Assembly (NCBI GenBank): GCA_015501585.1
Contig: JADNRY010000168.1
Location: 62,001 to 126,000, forward strand
Length of the DNA stretch: 64,000 nt
Direction: 5' to 3'
Origin: Rhodocollybia butyracea
Lineage: Eukaryota; Basidiomycota; Agaricomycetes; Agaricales; Omphalotaceae
The notes under the pieces are model-generated. The model had not been told where the DNA came from, did not search any database, and worked only from the letters and a program-made list of their open reading frames with translations. Position 1 is the stretch's first letter, and every line of letters starts with the position of its first letter. The position numbers and the translations under genes are program-made. This document shows positions 44,310-54,214 of the stretch, one piece after another.

Positions 44310-44837
44310 TTGGACAAACCTCCACTTTACTCCAAACTGGTTCAGCTTCATAACGAGCTTGGGCATTTGAACTATCCCGCTTGTCATGACTTGTACTGTT
44401 CAGGTACGCTTGAGGGGATGACTGTGAAACTTACGGCCTCAGAATTGGCTGCAAAACCCCCTGTCTGTAATGCCTGCGCACAGGGAAAGCTCACCCGCGC
44501 ATGCTTTCCTGAGTCGAACTCTAGAGCTTCCGAGCCACTGGGCCTAGTTCACTCAGATCTTTGGGGACCAGCTCTGGTCTTGGCCACGACCGGCATGGGG
44601 TATCTCATCATGTTTCTTGATGATTGCTCCCGTATGGCTTGGGTTTACTTGCTTCGCCGCAAGAGTGATGCTTTTACTGCTTTTAAGCAGTGGTTAGTTG
44701 AAGTAGAGAAGGTAACTGGCAAAAAGTTGAAGGTTTTCTGCACTGACAATGGTGGGGAATATATAACCAATGAGTGGCGCGATTGGATGAAGGAGCATGG
44801 TATCTGCTGGGAAAAGACCGCTCCTTACACTCTGTGA
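44310..44837 (+). pseudogene. Copia gag-pre-integrase and integrase core (truncated)
   Basis: HNELGHLNYPACHDL...CNACAQGK forms the HHCC zinc region of the gag-pre-integrase/integrase. The core has VHSDLWGP (first Asp), FLDDCSRMAWVYLL, and CTDNGGEY (second Asp). It ends at APYT, where the nested element is inserted. In intact elements this enzyme inserts the cDNA; here the catalytic Glu region is lost. Confidence 0.85.
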
Positions 44838-45086
44838 TAATTCAATTGAGTTTGCACTCGGATTGAAGTATCGAGTTCGGCGGGGGACCCGCTCGAGATA
44901 TAGCCAGTCCCTACTCGTCTCAGGGATTAAAATCCAAAGCGCTGGTAAAGAGATCGTGGTTTGGATCCAAAGTGTTATTATTTGTCTCAGTACAAGTACG
45001 GATTTTATATACTGTAAATATTTGTACAAAATACTAAATAAAGTAATATGACGAGATTCATACGTAGATGCGTATGAAGCTCGACA
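44833..45086 (-). repeat. 3' LTR of the nested element
   Basis: 254 bp, about 97 percent identical to 46370-46624. On the minus strand it is preceded by a purine tract. Confidence 0.85.
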
Positions 45087-46369
45087 TCCCCTCTCTACTT
45101 AAAAGAGAAAGAAAAGGTAGGGAAGTGGGAAAGAGTAAACATTGGAAGTGTACCACCTCGACGGCCCGGTTTGCCCTCAAACCAAATGCGGCTTTGCATC
45201 TGAAATCCTCAAGATGAAAGCTCGTGTCGGGGTCAACACCGATACAAAACAGCGGGTGATCACAGAAGAACCAATGGAAGAATATAATCAATTGGATGAA
45301 CAGCCCAGTTTGACCTCGAAGCTACTAAACAACAAATGTGGCATTTCATCCAAAATCCTCGGAATGAAAGCTCATGTAGGAGTCAAGACTGGTGCAATAG
45401 GGGATGAATGGGAAGATAGAAACGATGGATAGACTTTTGAATCAAGGCAGTGAAGAGACATTCCTGAGGCGGAGTTGACTCGTGGACCAGACCAGAGCTT
45501 ATAGACAAAGCTTGTTGGATAGGAAGGAAAATGATAAATCATGGCCTTGGGTTTGGAACGTCCCGACTTGTGCGATAGAACCGAAGCTTAAAGACAAAGC
45601 TTATCAGATGGCAAGGGAACTGATACAACATGGGCTCGGGACTGGAAGGTCCCGACTCGTGGCACCTTTCAGAACTTATCAAACACTGACAAACAGACTG
45701 GGAGACGGAAAATACGGTGCGGTGTCCTCTTGATCTTCAAGAGATACGACACACCCAACAGTAGAGGTGGATCCGAATGGCTATCGCGCGACGAACGGCA
45801 AGGACCAATTGAACAGATGGGAAGAGTGTTGCCAAGATAATATGAATATTCGATGGGAGATAGACACAAATGATGAATTGGTGATAAATCGACGCAGCCT
45901 AATTGTCGATGATTGCAAAGCAATTGTCAAAATGGTGACCAACATGATAACGAGAAGGTGATCCTTGAGAATTCTGTGTCGAGATCATCCTCCAGATGGA
46001 AAATACCAGTATTGAGAATGATATGATCATCAGATCTCAGTCATGCCAAATCTCGTGAAACCCATTGAGCAAGGTCAAGACAAGCTCAAAATCAAGACAA
46101 GCACCCATCCCAGCAACACGTTCCCTTCTCGAAATGACGGCGAGGGCGGCGGGATGAAGGAGCAGCAATAGGGGCTTGCTGAAAAACGACATGTTCAAAG
46201 ATATGAGATAGTCGTCGGATAAAGTCAGCAGATGAGACGTCGAATGTATTCGTGAAGTGATTAAATGAGTGTGAGTGAGAATAAGTGGCGTCGTCGGAGT
46301 AGTCCGAGAGGAATAAAAATAGGGGTGTTGACAATCTGCCTTGGATCCCCCCTCGCGGTGGGCTCCAGA

Positions 46370-46624
46370 TGTGATAATTCAATTGAGTTTGCTCTCAGAT
46401 TGAAGTATCGAGTTCTGCGGGGGACCCGCTCGAGATATAGCCAGTCCCTACTCGTCTCAGGGATTAAAAATCCGAAGCGCTGGTAAAGAGATCGTGGTTT
46501 GGATCCAAAGTGTTCTTATTTGTCTCAGTACAAGTACGGATTTTATATACTGTAAATATTTGTACAAAATACTAAATAAAGTAATATGACGAGATTCATA
46601 CGTAGACGCGTATGAAGCTCGACA
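46370..46624 (-). repeat. 5' LTR of the nested element
   Basis: 255 bp, followed on the minus strand by a TGG-starting primer-binding site. Confidence 0.85.
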
Positions 46625-46639
46625 CACTCCTGAACAGAA

Positions 46640-48092
46640 CATCCGTTTTGAGCACCTCAATAATTCATCCTCATTGATTACAACCTCGCCCTCTCCTTTG
46701 ACAACGCGCCATCTAGTTTGATGATCTCTGCGCGAAACTTCTTCCATCTTCCAACAGTGAGCATATAAACGGCCTTGCCTCTTGAACCAACAACGAGGCA
46801 TGCCTACCAACCCAGAACGTAGCATACAAGGCTCTGAGATGTAATAATCTTCGCCACAAATATGAGCCATGGGCCCAAGCTTGTTGTCTGGAATTTCATC
46901 CAACCAATGCGCAAATTGTCAAGCTTCTGAAAGATTTCTGGTACCACGGTCTTCTGGGTAGAATGAAAGCTTGTCTCGAATGCGAGGATTCAACATCTCC
47001 TATTTTGAAAAGTTAGGATGCTCAACGAATAAAACAACATCTCCCTTACCTGTGAGATGATATCGGCTAGGCTATTGACATAGTAAGTGTGTCCAAATGC
47101 TCCCTTGTACTTGAAAGTCTGTATGCCATACAGCTTTTGTAAACGAGTGTCAAGTTCCTTCGTAGTTTTGACTGAGAAGATGTCTTCAACGCCGTTGATT
47201 TTCAGGAGCCAAACAAAGAGCTCAAGCTGTCGGACGGAGAAGACTGAGTGGGGAAGGTGCATGAGAATGTCTAGTGTGCAGGCCTGAGCACATGTAAGCC
47301 ATAGTCAACATAGGAGGTAGTTGTGGAGACTCACTGTTCTGTTAGGCCATGGAAACCACTCATGCAAGGTAGTATGGTCAGTTCGAGGTCTTTTATTGAG
47401 AAGCCTGTCAAAGGGATTGAAGGCGTCATAATCTAGATACAATGGATAAAAATTTAAAAGCACCTGTTGTTGGAAATTACCTCTGTTGTTGATATCGCTT
47501 TCAGAATCTGGGTTGTCCCCGAAGTCTGAGTGTTCAAGGTCGAACTTGTCATCAGAATTGATAGTGTCTGGTCCATGCTCAAAGATGTTGAGCATGTAGC
47601 CTGTTAAAGCTTGAATTCTGTCTTCTTCTTCGTTGGTTGAAAATTCAGGTTCCAGACTATCTAAATCATCCCAGATTGAGCTGAACTGGCTAACAACTTC
47701 AGGAGATGACCTGTCCTCAAGATCAGAAACAAAGGGCAAGGGCTCCAGGGGTACGTTGGGATCAGCAAATGTCTGCATTAAGCGGGTGAGAGCAAGGTCT
47801 GATACGTTGTTGATAGGGATTGCAGGCATAGATGCGTTGCTGTTTGGAGGAGGTGAGGTATTCTGGAGACGACGGAGGTTGCCAAGATGCTTGTGGGTCT
47901 TCTTGTGATCGTTGGCATGATAGGGGCTCTGGCCGACACTGTGTCGGCAAAGTAGGCAGTATACGCGCCATTCTTTCCCTTCAAATTCAACACGCCAGAC
48001 TGAAGGTCACTCTGTATCAACTCATCGGAAACTGATATTGTGATGGGACTTGCCTTTTTTGTCATCAAAACCTTTGGGCGGCAAAACGCCAT
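46640..48092 (-). pseudogene. 5' part of a multicopy mushroom gene, cut by Copia DNA
   Basis: Minus-strand exons: a C2H2-like zinc finger (CLLCRHSVGQSPYHANDHKKTH, near 47900-47960), an acidic linker (47475-47829, ends SESDINNRGNF), RPRTDHTTLHEWFPWPNRT (about 47330-47390), then DILMHLPHSVFSVRQLELFVWLLKINGV (about 47140-47262), YKGAFGHTYYVNSLADIISQ, EMLNPRIRDKLSFYPED and DYYISEPCMLRSGLVGMPRCWF. I recall this arrangement as a large multicopy protein family in basidiomycetes often lying among transposons (possibly Plavaka/KDZ-type), but cannot verify it. The gene continues to about 46640 and is then lost where the Copia fragment starts. One in-frame break is seen near 46920. Confidence 0.55.
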
Positions 48093-48544
48093 GATATGAC
48101 ATTGTTTTTCGCAGTTGATGGTATTGCACTGAGTGCTTTGTGCAATGTAGGACCAGTGTAGTACAAAAAAAGTTCGTCCTAAGCGGTAACTAATTATTTA
48201 ACACTAGGTTTCAAATTTTTGCGGCTCAGCGCCAAAAGATATTTAGCCCCGGGACATCCGGAACCTTTCAGCCCGAGCCGCAAGGGAGGGTTTGGCCGTG
48301 TACGAAACGGACCATTGAAGGAAGGAAGGAAAAACCGGCGCGGTCCCATTGAGGAACAGCCGGGGCCCGCGCAACACACACAGCGCCAAATGTGTGCCGC
48401 GGATGCACGCAGCCAACCCTGCTGTGGCAGGGTGAACTCAATCACCCAGCGCACAGGGCCAGCCGCGCACACGAGTATCGTGCAGTGACGCGCACATTTT
48501 TAGTTTTCGAGAGAAATACAATTCACTTTAATTATGCCAATGAA
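48093..48544. other. No gene; probable LINE 3' flank
   Basis: Between the cut gene and the LINE stop. GC-rich, with no supported frame. It may contain the LINE 3' untranslated region; no poly(A) tract is visible on the minus strand. Confidence 0.3.
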
Positions 48545-50839
48545 CTATGTAGCATACAGGTGCGGCTCTGGTATATAAGGCTCCCTTCCAGAGAAGATAC
48601 TTAGGACGTCAAATGTAAACTTCGCTGTCAAGGTGAGAACCCGCCGATCGAACAAGAGTCTGCAAAGGAAGTTGTAGTCGGACAGGCCCTGACGAACAAC
48701 CAGCAGGTCCGGTGCCAGTACCCCCATATCCAGTATAAATCGGTGCCGCAAGTATGTCAAACCGAGGTGACCCTTGCAACCCAGCAATGCGTGACACTCA
48801 TCCTCTACTGCCAACATGCAGAAGCGGCACAACCTGAACTCCCGCGGGACGTGCGGCCTGTACCGTACATTGTATCGCAGACGCTCCACAGACAGAGCAT
48901 GACTTGAGGTTACAAGCTGGGTAAAGGCATGGCGATGCTTTGGGACCGTTATTGCACGGAGATATTCCTGGAGCTGAAGTGTTGCCGTCGACGGCACTCT
49001 GTGCCCCCGCGAATCGTAAACAACCCTATTATGCAGGAGATGGACTCGGACCGCGGCCTGGACATCACTAGTGAGGGATGCCCAGCATGTTGTCTTTACC
49101 ATATCCATGAGCTGCCCAAGCTTGTCAGGGTTCACCAGGTCATCAGTGGTGCATAGGACCGGTATAGGCAATGCATGCAGAACCAGGCGTAGGTCATTAA
49201 TCCAAGCCGGATGGCCATTGTGCACCAGCCTCACCGAGTTTTCCAAAGCATCACGCGCAATCCGGCGGTCGGGCAAGCGGAGCAGGGACTGTAGATATGT
49301 AATGGCCAGGCAGATGCGCCGATAGCGAAGAGGTTGGACCCCCAGCTCCAAGAACAGGGGAGCTAGCACAGACCGCCGCCCAACTCCTAGCAGTCGACGT
49401 AGGAACATATGCTGAACACCCTCCAGCTCACTGAGCAGCGAGAGATCAACATCCAGGGCGATCTCACAGCCAAAGGTGAGATGCGGGTCGACTCGGGCCA
49501 TATACAGAATAATACCTTCTTGCGGGGGGAGACAGCCAATGGCAGATTCCAATGCAAAAGATGCGCGGGCAACATTCCTTGCCTTCGAAGCCTTTGGACT
49601 ATAGTGCCCTGCCAGAATGTAACGATGATCTGACACAAAGTACACACCCACGTACTTGTAAGAGAGGACTAGCTCAATTGCTTTCCCATCGACCCAGAAG
49701 GTGGGCAGCGTCCTAGGCGCCGGCCCAAACAGCATCCACTTCGTTTTCTTGATACTAATCTCCATGGAGTTACGACCGCACCAGTAGAAGAAAGAGTCTA
49801 GCTTAGCTTGGAGGCCCTCTGCCGTCGTGGACCATATTGCCACATCATCCGCTTGTTCCACATGAGAGACCGGCTTCGCATTCAGATAGATGTCGTCGAC
49901 GTGTACTGGGATGTTCAGGTCGGAGAAGTAGACATTCCAGAGCATCGGCGACAGGGTGTCGCCTGTGAGGACTCCTATGAGACTCCGAAAGGCTGCAGAG
50001 ACCTGGCCACCATGGCGAACCACATAGGTCATCCGGGCATACAGAAGCCGAAGCCAGTCAAACAGCGGGCCTGACATACCATGCCGGAAGAGTTTTGTCC
50101 ACAGAGTCGGTATGTCAGTTGAGGGAAAGGCATTCCTGAGATCCACAAAGGCAACATATAGGGACTTCCCTTGCGCCCGAGCCTCCTCAATGGCACTGCG
50201 AAGAATGAAGGAGTTGTTATGCGTCCTATAGCCCTCCCGGAACCCATTTTGTGTGTCGGGCAGGATATCCGCATGTTCTGCCCAAGCCCTGACCCGAAGA
50301 TCAATGATAAGAGTAAGCATCTTAAGCAGGCATGACTCCAGCCCAATGATGCGGTAGTTGTCTGGCTCCTCAGCGTTCAGCCCCACTTTGAGAATACCGA
50401 CGAGGACAGTGGTGAACCACTGCTGAGGCGCATCGAGATCGAAGATGCAGCGATTGAACAGAGCCGCCAACACTCCATTTGGGATGCGCTCAATCAGGCA
50501 ATAGGATATGGAGTCAATACCCCGCGCGCTCTTTGAGCTACGATTGCGGATTTTCCTCTTGCATTCTGCCACATCCTCCTCAGTAACCCTCCTGGAGAAG
50601 AACTTTCCACCTGTCCAATCCGTTGTCGACCGGGGAATGGCACTCGACAGTGTCGCACACAGTTGACGCACCCCCTTGTCAAAATATGAGGGAGGATTTG
50701 GGAGGGGGTTAAGACGACCATTAAAGACCACCGCCAGTTGGTTGGCATCGACCTGAGGGGGCCGCTCCTTAGCATCAGTCCATTCCCTCACACAAGTCCA
50801 GTACTCCATGGATGTCTTGCACGAGACCAGCCTCGCCAA
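48545..50839 (-). CDS. LINE reverse transcriptase
   Basis: 764-codon frame. RT motifs in order: ESCLLKMLTLIIDLRVRAW, DTQNGFREGYRTHNNSF, YVAFVDLRNAFPSTDIP (first catalytic Asp, about 50130), GVLTGDTLSPMLWNVYFSDL, and EQADDVAIWS with the ADD catalytic pair (about 49840-49865). Then IKKTKWMLFG, thumb, and a C-terminal CRFCMLAVEDECHALLGC (about 48775-48830), the zinc-like motif typical of LINE ORF2 ends. It overlaps the endonuclease frame by 52 bp in another frame. The true junction is probably the C5 run at 50872-50876, upstream of the nominal Met, so this is one protein split by a frameshift. Confidence 0.88.
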   Translation of the reverse strand: MARLVSCKTSMEYWTCVREWTDAKERPPQVDANQLAVVFNGRLNPLPNPPSYFDKGVRQLCATLSSAIPRSTTDWTGGKFFSRRVTEEDVAECKRKIRNRSSKSARGIDSISYCLIERIPNGVLAALFNRCIFDLDAPQQWFTTVLVGILKVGLNAEEPDNYRIIGLESCLLKMLTLIIDLRVRAWAEHADILPDTQNGFREGYRTHNNSFILRSAIEEARAQGKSLYVAFVDLRNAFPSTDIPTLWTKLFRHGMSGPLFDWLRLLYARMTYVVRHGGQVSAAFRSLIGVLTGDTLSPMLWNVYFSDLNIPVHVDDIYLNAKPVSHVEQADDVAIWSTTAEGLQAKLDSFFYWCGRNSMEISIKKTKWMLFGPAPRTLPTFWVDGKAIELVLSYKYVGVYFVSDHRYILAGHYSPKASKARNVARASFALESAIGCLPPQEGIILYMARVDPHLTFGCEIALDVDLSLLSELEGVQHMFLRRLLGVGRRSVLAPLFLELGVQPLRYRRICLAITYLQSLLRLPDRRIARDALENSVRLVHNGHPAWINDLRLVLHALPIPVLCTTDDLVNPDKLGQLMDMVKTTCWASLTSDVQAAVRVHLLHNRVVYDSRGHRVPSTATLQLQEYLRAITVPKHRHAFTQLVTSSHALSVERLRYNVRYRPHVPREFRLCRFCMLAVEDECHALLGCKGHLGLTYLRHRFILDMGVLAPDLLVVRQGLSDYNFLCRLLFDRRVLTLTAKFTFDVLSIFSGREPYIPEPHLYAT

Positions 50840-52467
50840 ATTCGCACGCCGCTGCTCCCGTTCTCGGCCCGCCCCCTGTGTGAGCTCTCACTAGGATCAT
50901 CGTCTTCCCTATCTGGGTCCAAGGGAGTCGCCTTGTCCTTCGGGAGCTGTGGGACAATCTCCGGTACCTTGGTCACCACCTTCCTTACATCCGGAAGTGT
51001 TGTGAGCCCATCACTTTGAGCTTGAAGAGGTAGCGGAGGTGGGAGCAACCACGGAGGTGAGGCAAGCGACCTAGCTGCCACGCCAGCCATTCGGAGTGAC
51101 TCCCGATGCCGAGGATTGTCCTTCCTCTGGACCAGGCGGAACTCCACAGGGGCAATGCGCGAACGCAGATGTGAGACAACGACCTTGAGGACATCACTGT
51201 GAGCACAGTCCCAGGCATGCGCAGCATTATCCGCTGCCCAATAACAAAGCGATCGAATGAGATACTGCGAAGAGGAGTAAACCACCAGGCGGCGTCCCGG
51301 CGTTGCTGCAGCATCCTGCAGTGCCACCAACATAGCGGCAAGAATAGCCCTACTCACAGATGGGCAGGGAACTGTACCCAGCCGGGCAGCCGAATTCCTC
51401 TCACTGCCCTCACCCCAGCACACTGCGAAACCTACACTGGAAGACCCCGTCCTGGGAGACTGGGAAGATGCCGCCAGATAGACACTGATAACCCCTGCAT
51501 CCGCACTTACTGGTCCGTATAGAGAGTTGATGGCATCTGCCGTGGACTGCTCAGCGCGCAAGGCCACCTGCACCAGGTGGTCCAGTTCCGTCATTGGGCG
51601 TTGGAGAGCCATATGTGACGAGGGCTCGTCGGCATCACTGCGTGGCGCAGACACCAAGTCTGGGTAACAGGGGATGGTCAGTTCCAACGCCGCATGGTCA
51701 GACAGAGGAGATCTCAATATCTTCAGGACGCCATCCTGCATGCCAGCCAATGCAGACTTAGAGACAAGAGCATAGTCAATAACAGATGCGCCCATAGGCT
51801 GGAATGATGTAAGCTGGCCTGGAGAGCAGCCTTCAAAGCGAGAGCCATTATGAACCTCGAGGCCATTATCCCGACAGAGTTGAAGCAGCCAGCTCCCCCG
51901 AGAGTTGGACACAGAGTCACTCGACACACGAGCTGGACTCCCTTCATGGACGGCCTTGTCACCTATGCGGCCATTGAAGTCGCCCATCACATAGAGCGGC
52001 TTTCGCCCCGATGAACATATAGTGATGATACTTTCCAGAGCTTCCTGCGGGTCAACCACTGACCAGTCCCCATAATACGACCCTGCTGGGAGAAGGTACG
52101 CACCAACCACAAATGCACGCGGCATCTCCAGAACCACCACATCGGGGATGCTGACCTCTGTTCGGACAGTTACGTCAATATCAGTCCGAAAAAGGGCTGC
52201 TGCCCCACCCCATGCACGCCTCAGCTCTGGGCGGTCAGGGCGAGGTAGAGACACAATGTTAAAGCCCTGTGGCAACGGCAGCGTGTCCTCCTCTCCTGGT
52301 CGAAGCCAGGTTTCCAGTAAGAGTACAATATCAAAGGCAGAGATATAAGCTAGGAACACTGCATCCCGCATTTTCAGAGTGAGGCGCCCATGAATGTTCC
52401 ATGCCATTATTCGAAGACTTAGACAAGAGCAAGAGAGAATTAGATCAACCAAAAATATATATTGCAA
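50788..52467 (-). CDS. LINE AP-endonuclease plus RNase H-like domain
   Basis: Endonuclease motifs: MAWNIHG (Asn site, about 52400), LLLETW (Glu), VMGDFNGRIGD (about 51965-51995), SVIDYALVS, and SDHAAL (catalytic His). This enzyme nicks target DNA to prime reverse transcription. From about 51500 to 51060 follows an RNase H-shaped domain: ISVYLAASSQS, RAILAAMLVALQDA, VVYSSSQYLIRSL, VQRKDN, ESLRMAGVAARSL. Compared with active RNase H, the positions of the catalytic Asp, Glu, Asp and final Asp read L/A, I, S and L. The tail is Pro-rich and acidic. The start of the element protein is lost; the listed Met is only the first in frame. Confidence 0.85.
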   Translation of the reverse strand: MQYIFLVDLILSCSCLSLRIMAWNIHGRLTLKMRDAVFLAYISAFDIVLLLETWLRPGEEDTLPLPQGFNIVSLPRPDRPELRRAWGGAAALFRTDIDVTVRTEVSIPDVVVLEMPRAFVVGAYLLPAGSYYGDWSVVDPQEALESIITICSSGRKPLYVMGDFNGRIGDKAVHEGSPARVSSDSVSNSRGSWLLQLCRDNGLEVHNGSRFEGCSPGQLTSFQPMGASVIDYALVSKSALAGMQDGVLKILRSPLSDHAALELTIPCYPDLVSAPRSDADEPSSHMALQRPMTELDHLVQVALRAEQSTADAINSLYGPVSADAGVISVYLAASSQSPRTGSSSVGFAVCWGEGSERNSAARLGTVPCPSVSRAILAAMLVALQDAAATPGRRLVVYSSSQYLIRSLCYWAADNAAHAWDCAHSDVLKVVVSHLRSRIAPVEFRLVQRKDNPRHRESLRMAGVAARSLASPPWLLPPPLPLQAQSDGLTTLPDVRKVVTKVPEIVPQLPKDKATPLDPDREDDDPSESSHRGRAENGSSGVRIWRGWSRARHPWSTGLV

Positions 52468-53252
52468 ACATAAGGCCGCTTACACTCGCGGCTTTTCGGA
52501 GACAGACATAGTAGTAATAGTACAGTCAACGCCAGGCAGAGTACATCCCTGGCATCGCAACCAATATAAAGATCCAAAATTTCGAAATCCCTCAACACGT
52601 CGTGGTGCATATCGTTGCCGTCGAAGACCCACATTCATCATATTATTGCGCGCGATATCCACAAAGTTACAGTAGGATACAGTGGCAGTCCGCAGCAGTC
52701 TGCAGCACCTTCCACTTGCACCTGCTGGCTTGATCGATACTCATCGACCCCGAATGACATGTCAACTATACCGGACGGATTCAAATCTGACTGTTTCCAG
52801 CCGCCCTCAAGGATGGTGCCGCTGTGCCGGTGATGGGTACACGATCACGATCTTTTTCTATTAGGTAACCCATTCTTCTCTCTTCACCAGATGAAAACGC
52901 CGAACCAAAAAGCAGCTGAAACTTAGCTTCAAAGGTTCAGCAACTCTGGATTCAGAAACTCTTCTAACGCGTTCGAATCTGCCTAGTCTTGACTGACTTG
53001 CCGCCAATGCCCGTGACCAAGCCCGTGACCAGATTCAAGCTCAGTCTTTCAGAGCAACAACGAACTGGTGTTTGGAGACAATTTCAATGCAAATGAAGGG
53101 CTAATACAAGGATGAGCCGTTTACTTGCGCATGCGTATGCCGTGAATGGAATAAGAGCTTGCAAGATAGGAATGGGATGGTCTGTCTTTCCTTGGTCTCA
53201 CAAGCTTTGTCGTCAGCTGGTTGATTTTTTGTTCTAACACACCAGTGACCCG

Positions 53253-54214
53253 TTGGAAATGAGAACGAGCAAAACGCGGTTCGTGGATATCTTCGTATTC
53301 CGGAACATATTCGGTCGCGCGCAGAACGAGCAAGTGGTAAAGGTACGTGTGCACATTTCTCTTGCTGCCGTATTCTTCGCTCATGCATTGCAGGAATTCT
53401 CCTATCCCAACACTCAAGCGCTCAATGTTCAAACGTTCACAACGTTCACCTGTGATCTCTCTAAAGTCGTCCTACTCGACGCCAACCCCGACCACGTCTT
53501 CACACATCAGGCGATAAGAAAGATAATGGCCTCGTAGCTATATATGATCCGTTCTTAGAATGTACACTTCACGTCTACCGCTTGTCTTACGACTTGGTTA
53601 ACTCGTCTATCTTTACCCGGCAGCCATCAAGATCTACAAGCCTGCGGACCCTTCGACCGGCGCACCCAAAAAGAACATCCTTGTCGGGTATGCGAAGCGA
53701 GAAGCGGAGGAAAAGCCAAAAGATTGAGAATTGGAAGCAGAATAAAGGATGAATCGACAATTCGGAGGGTCCTCGGTGTTTATGTGAGTTCCAGTTGTTA
53801 TTATAAACCCTCCTACAATCAACCGACTAACCCTTCCCTCCTCCTCCACCCCAACAAAGTCCCGAAACGCCTCTTCACCTACCTCGAACAAAAACGCAAC
53901 GAATCCCGACAGCAATACCTCCACGGGCAAGCCCAAATCGCCAAAAAGACAAGGACTACATACCTTCTGAGCTTGCTGAAACACAAACAGGAGGTGATCC
54001 TGCGCATGCGCCGAGTACTTCCCGAGAGGCATTTGAGGAGGCGACGAGGAACCCTGAAGCAGCGGTGGAGATACCGGCACCGCCACCCCCGCATCTTGGC
54101 ATGGGGCTGATGAGTGGTTTAACGTGGTTTATGGCTCCCGTGCTCTCCCGTGCTGATGGGAGCGGTGCCTCTGAGTGGGGTGTCAGGAAAGGAAGAAACA
54201 AAGAGATGTCATGA
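53253..54214 (+). pseudogene. TIM50-like gene remnant
   Basis: Fragments in order: DLSKVVLLDANPDHVFTH (about 53450-53510), like the NIF/FCP1-type phosphatase-fold core of TIM50; VYPAAIKIYKPADPSTGAPK then LVGYAKREAEEKPK (53615-53727); then, after a GTGAGT...AAAG intron-like segment, VPKRLFTYLEQKRNESRQQY (about 53860-53920), like the TIM50 C-terminal helix; and EAFEEATRNPEAAVEIPAPPPP (frameshifted near 53945) ending at TGA 54212-54214. TIM50 is a mitochondrial import receptor subunit of the TIM23 complex. The copy is interrupted and lacks most of the domain, so it is a pseudogene. Identification is from motif memory. Confidence 0.45.

Larger units (their letters stand above)
44833..46624 (-). 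mobile_element. Nested non-autonomous LTR element (1.8 kb, no Pol)
   Basis: Direct repeats 44833-45086 and 46370-46624 (254/255 bp, TGTGATAATTC...GCTCGACA on the plus strand), differing at about half a dozen sites. Perfect target duplications CACTC lie at 44828-44832 and 46625-46629. On the minus strand the 5' LTR is followed after two bases by TGGAGCCCACCGCGAGGGG, a tRNA-3'-end-type primer site, and the 3' LTR is preceded by AGAGAGGGGA. The 1.28-kb interior has no RT, integrase or protease. The only protein-like minus frame is 46092-46360 (SDYSDDATYSHSHSFNHF). Internally repeated sequence lies at 45140-45660. It must use enzymes of another, probably Ty3-type, element. Confidence 0.88.
42324..46639 (+). 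mobile_element. 3'-truncated Ty1/Copia element, split by a nested LTR element
   Basis: 5' LTR 42324-42671, primer-binding site GGTTATGGGCCCCG from 42672, gag with zinc knuckle and protease to 44009, gag-pre-integrase and integrase core to 44837, then interruption by 44833-46624. The integrase motif APYTPEQN is completed only after the insertion (46625 onward). Coding similarity ends at about 46639 where an unrelated minus-strand gene begins, so the RT, RNase H and 3' LTR are missing. Copia order (integrase before RT) fits. Confidence 0.85.
48545..52467 (-). mobile_element. LINE (non-LTR retrotransposon), 5'-truncated
   Basis: Minus strand: AP-type endonuclease, RNase H-like domain, reverse transcriptase, C-terminal CCHC-like motif. 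No ORF1 nucleocapsid upstream, because segmental-duplication sequence starts at about 52570. EN, then RNase H, then RT is an order I associate with agaricomycete LINEs. Two long frames with one shift make it nearly intact. Confidence 0.85.

Noticed and set aside
53121..53432. Minus-strand 103-codon ORF as a gene
   Set aside because: It has some protein-like character, but the opposite strand carries the DLSKVVLLDANPDH segment, and no further exons support it.
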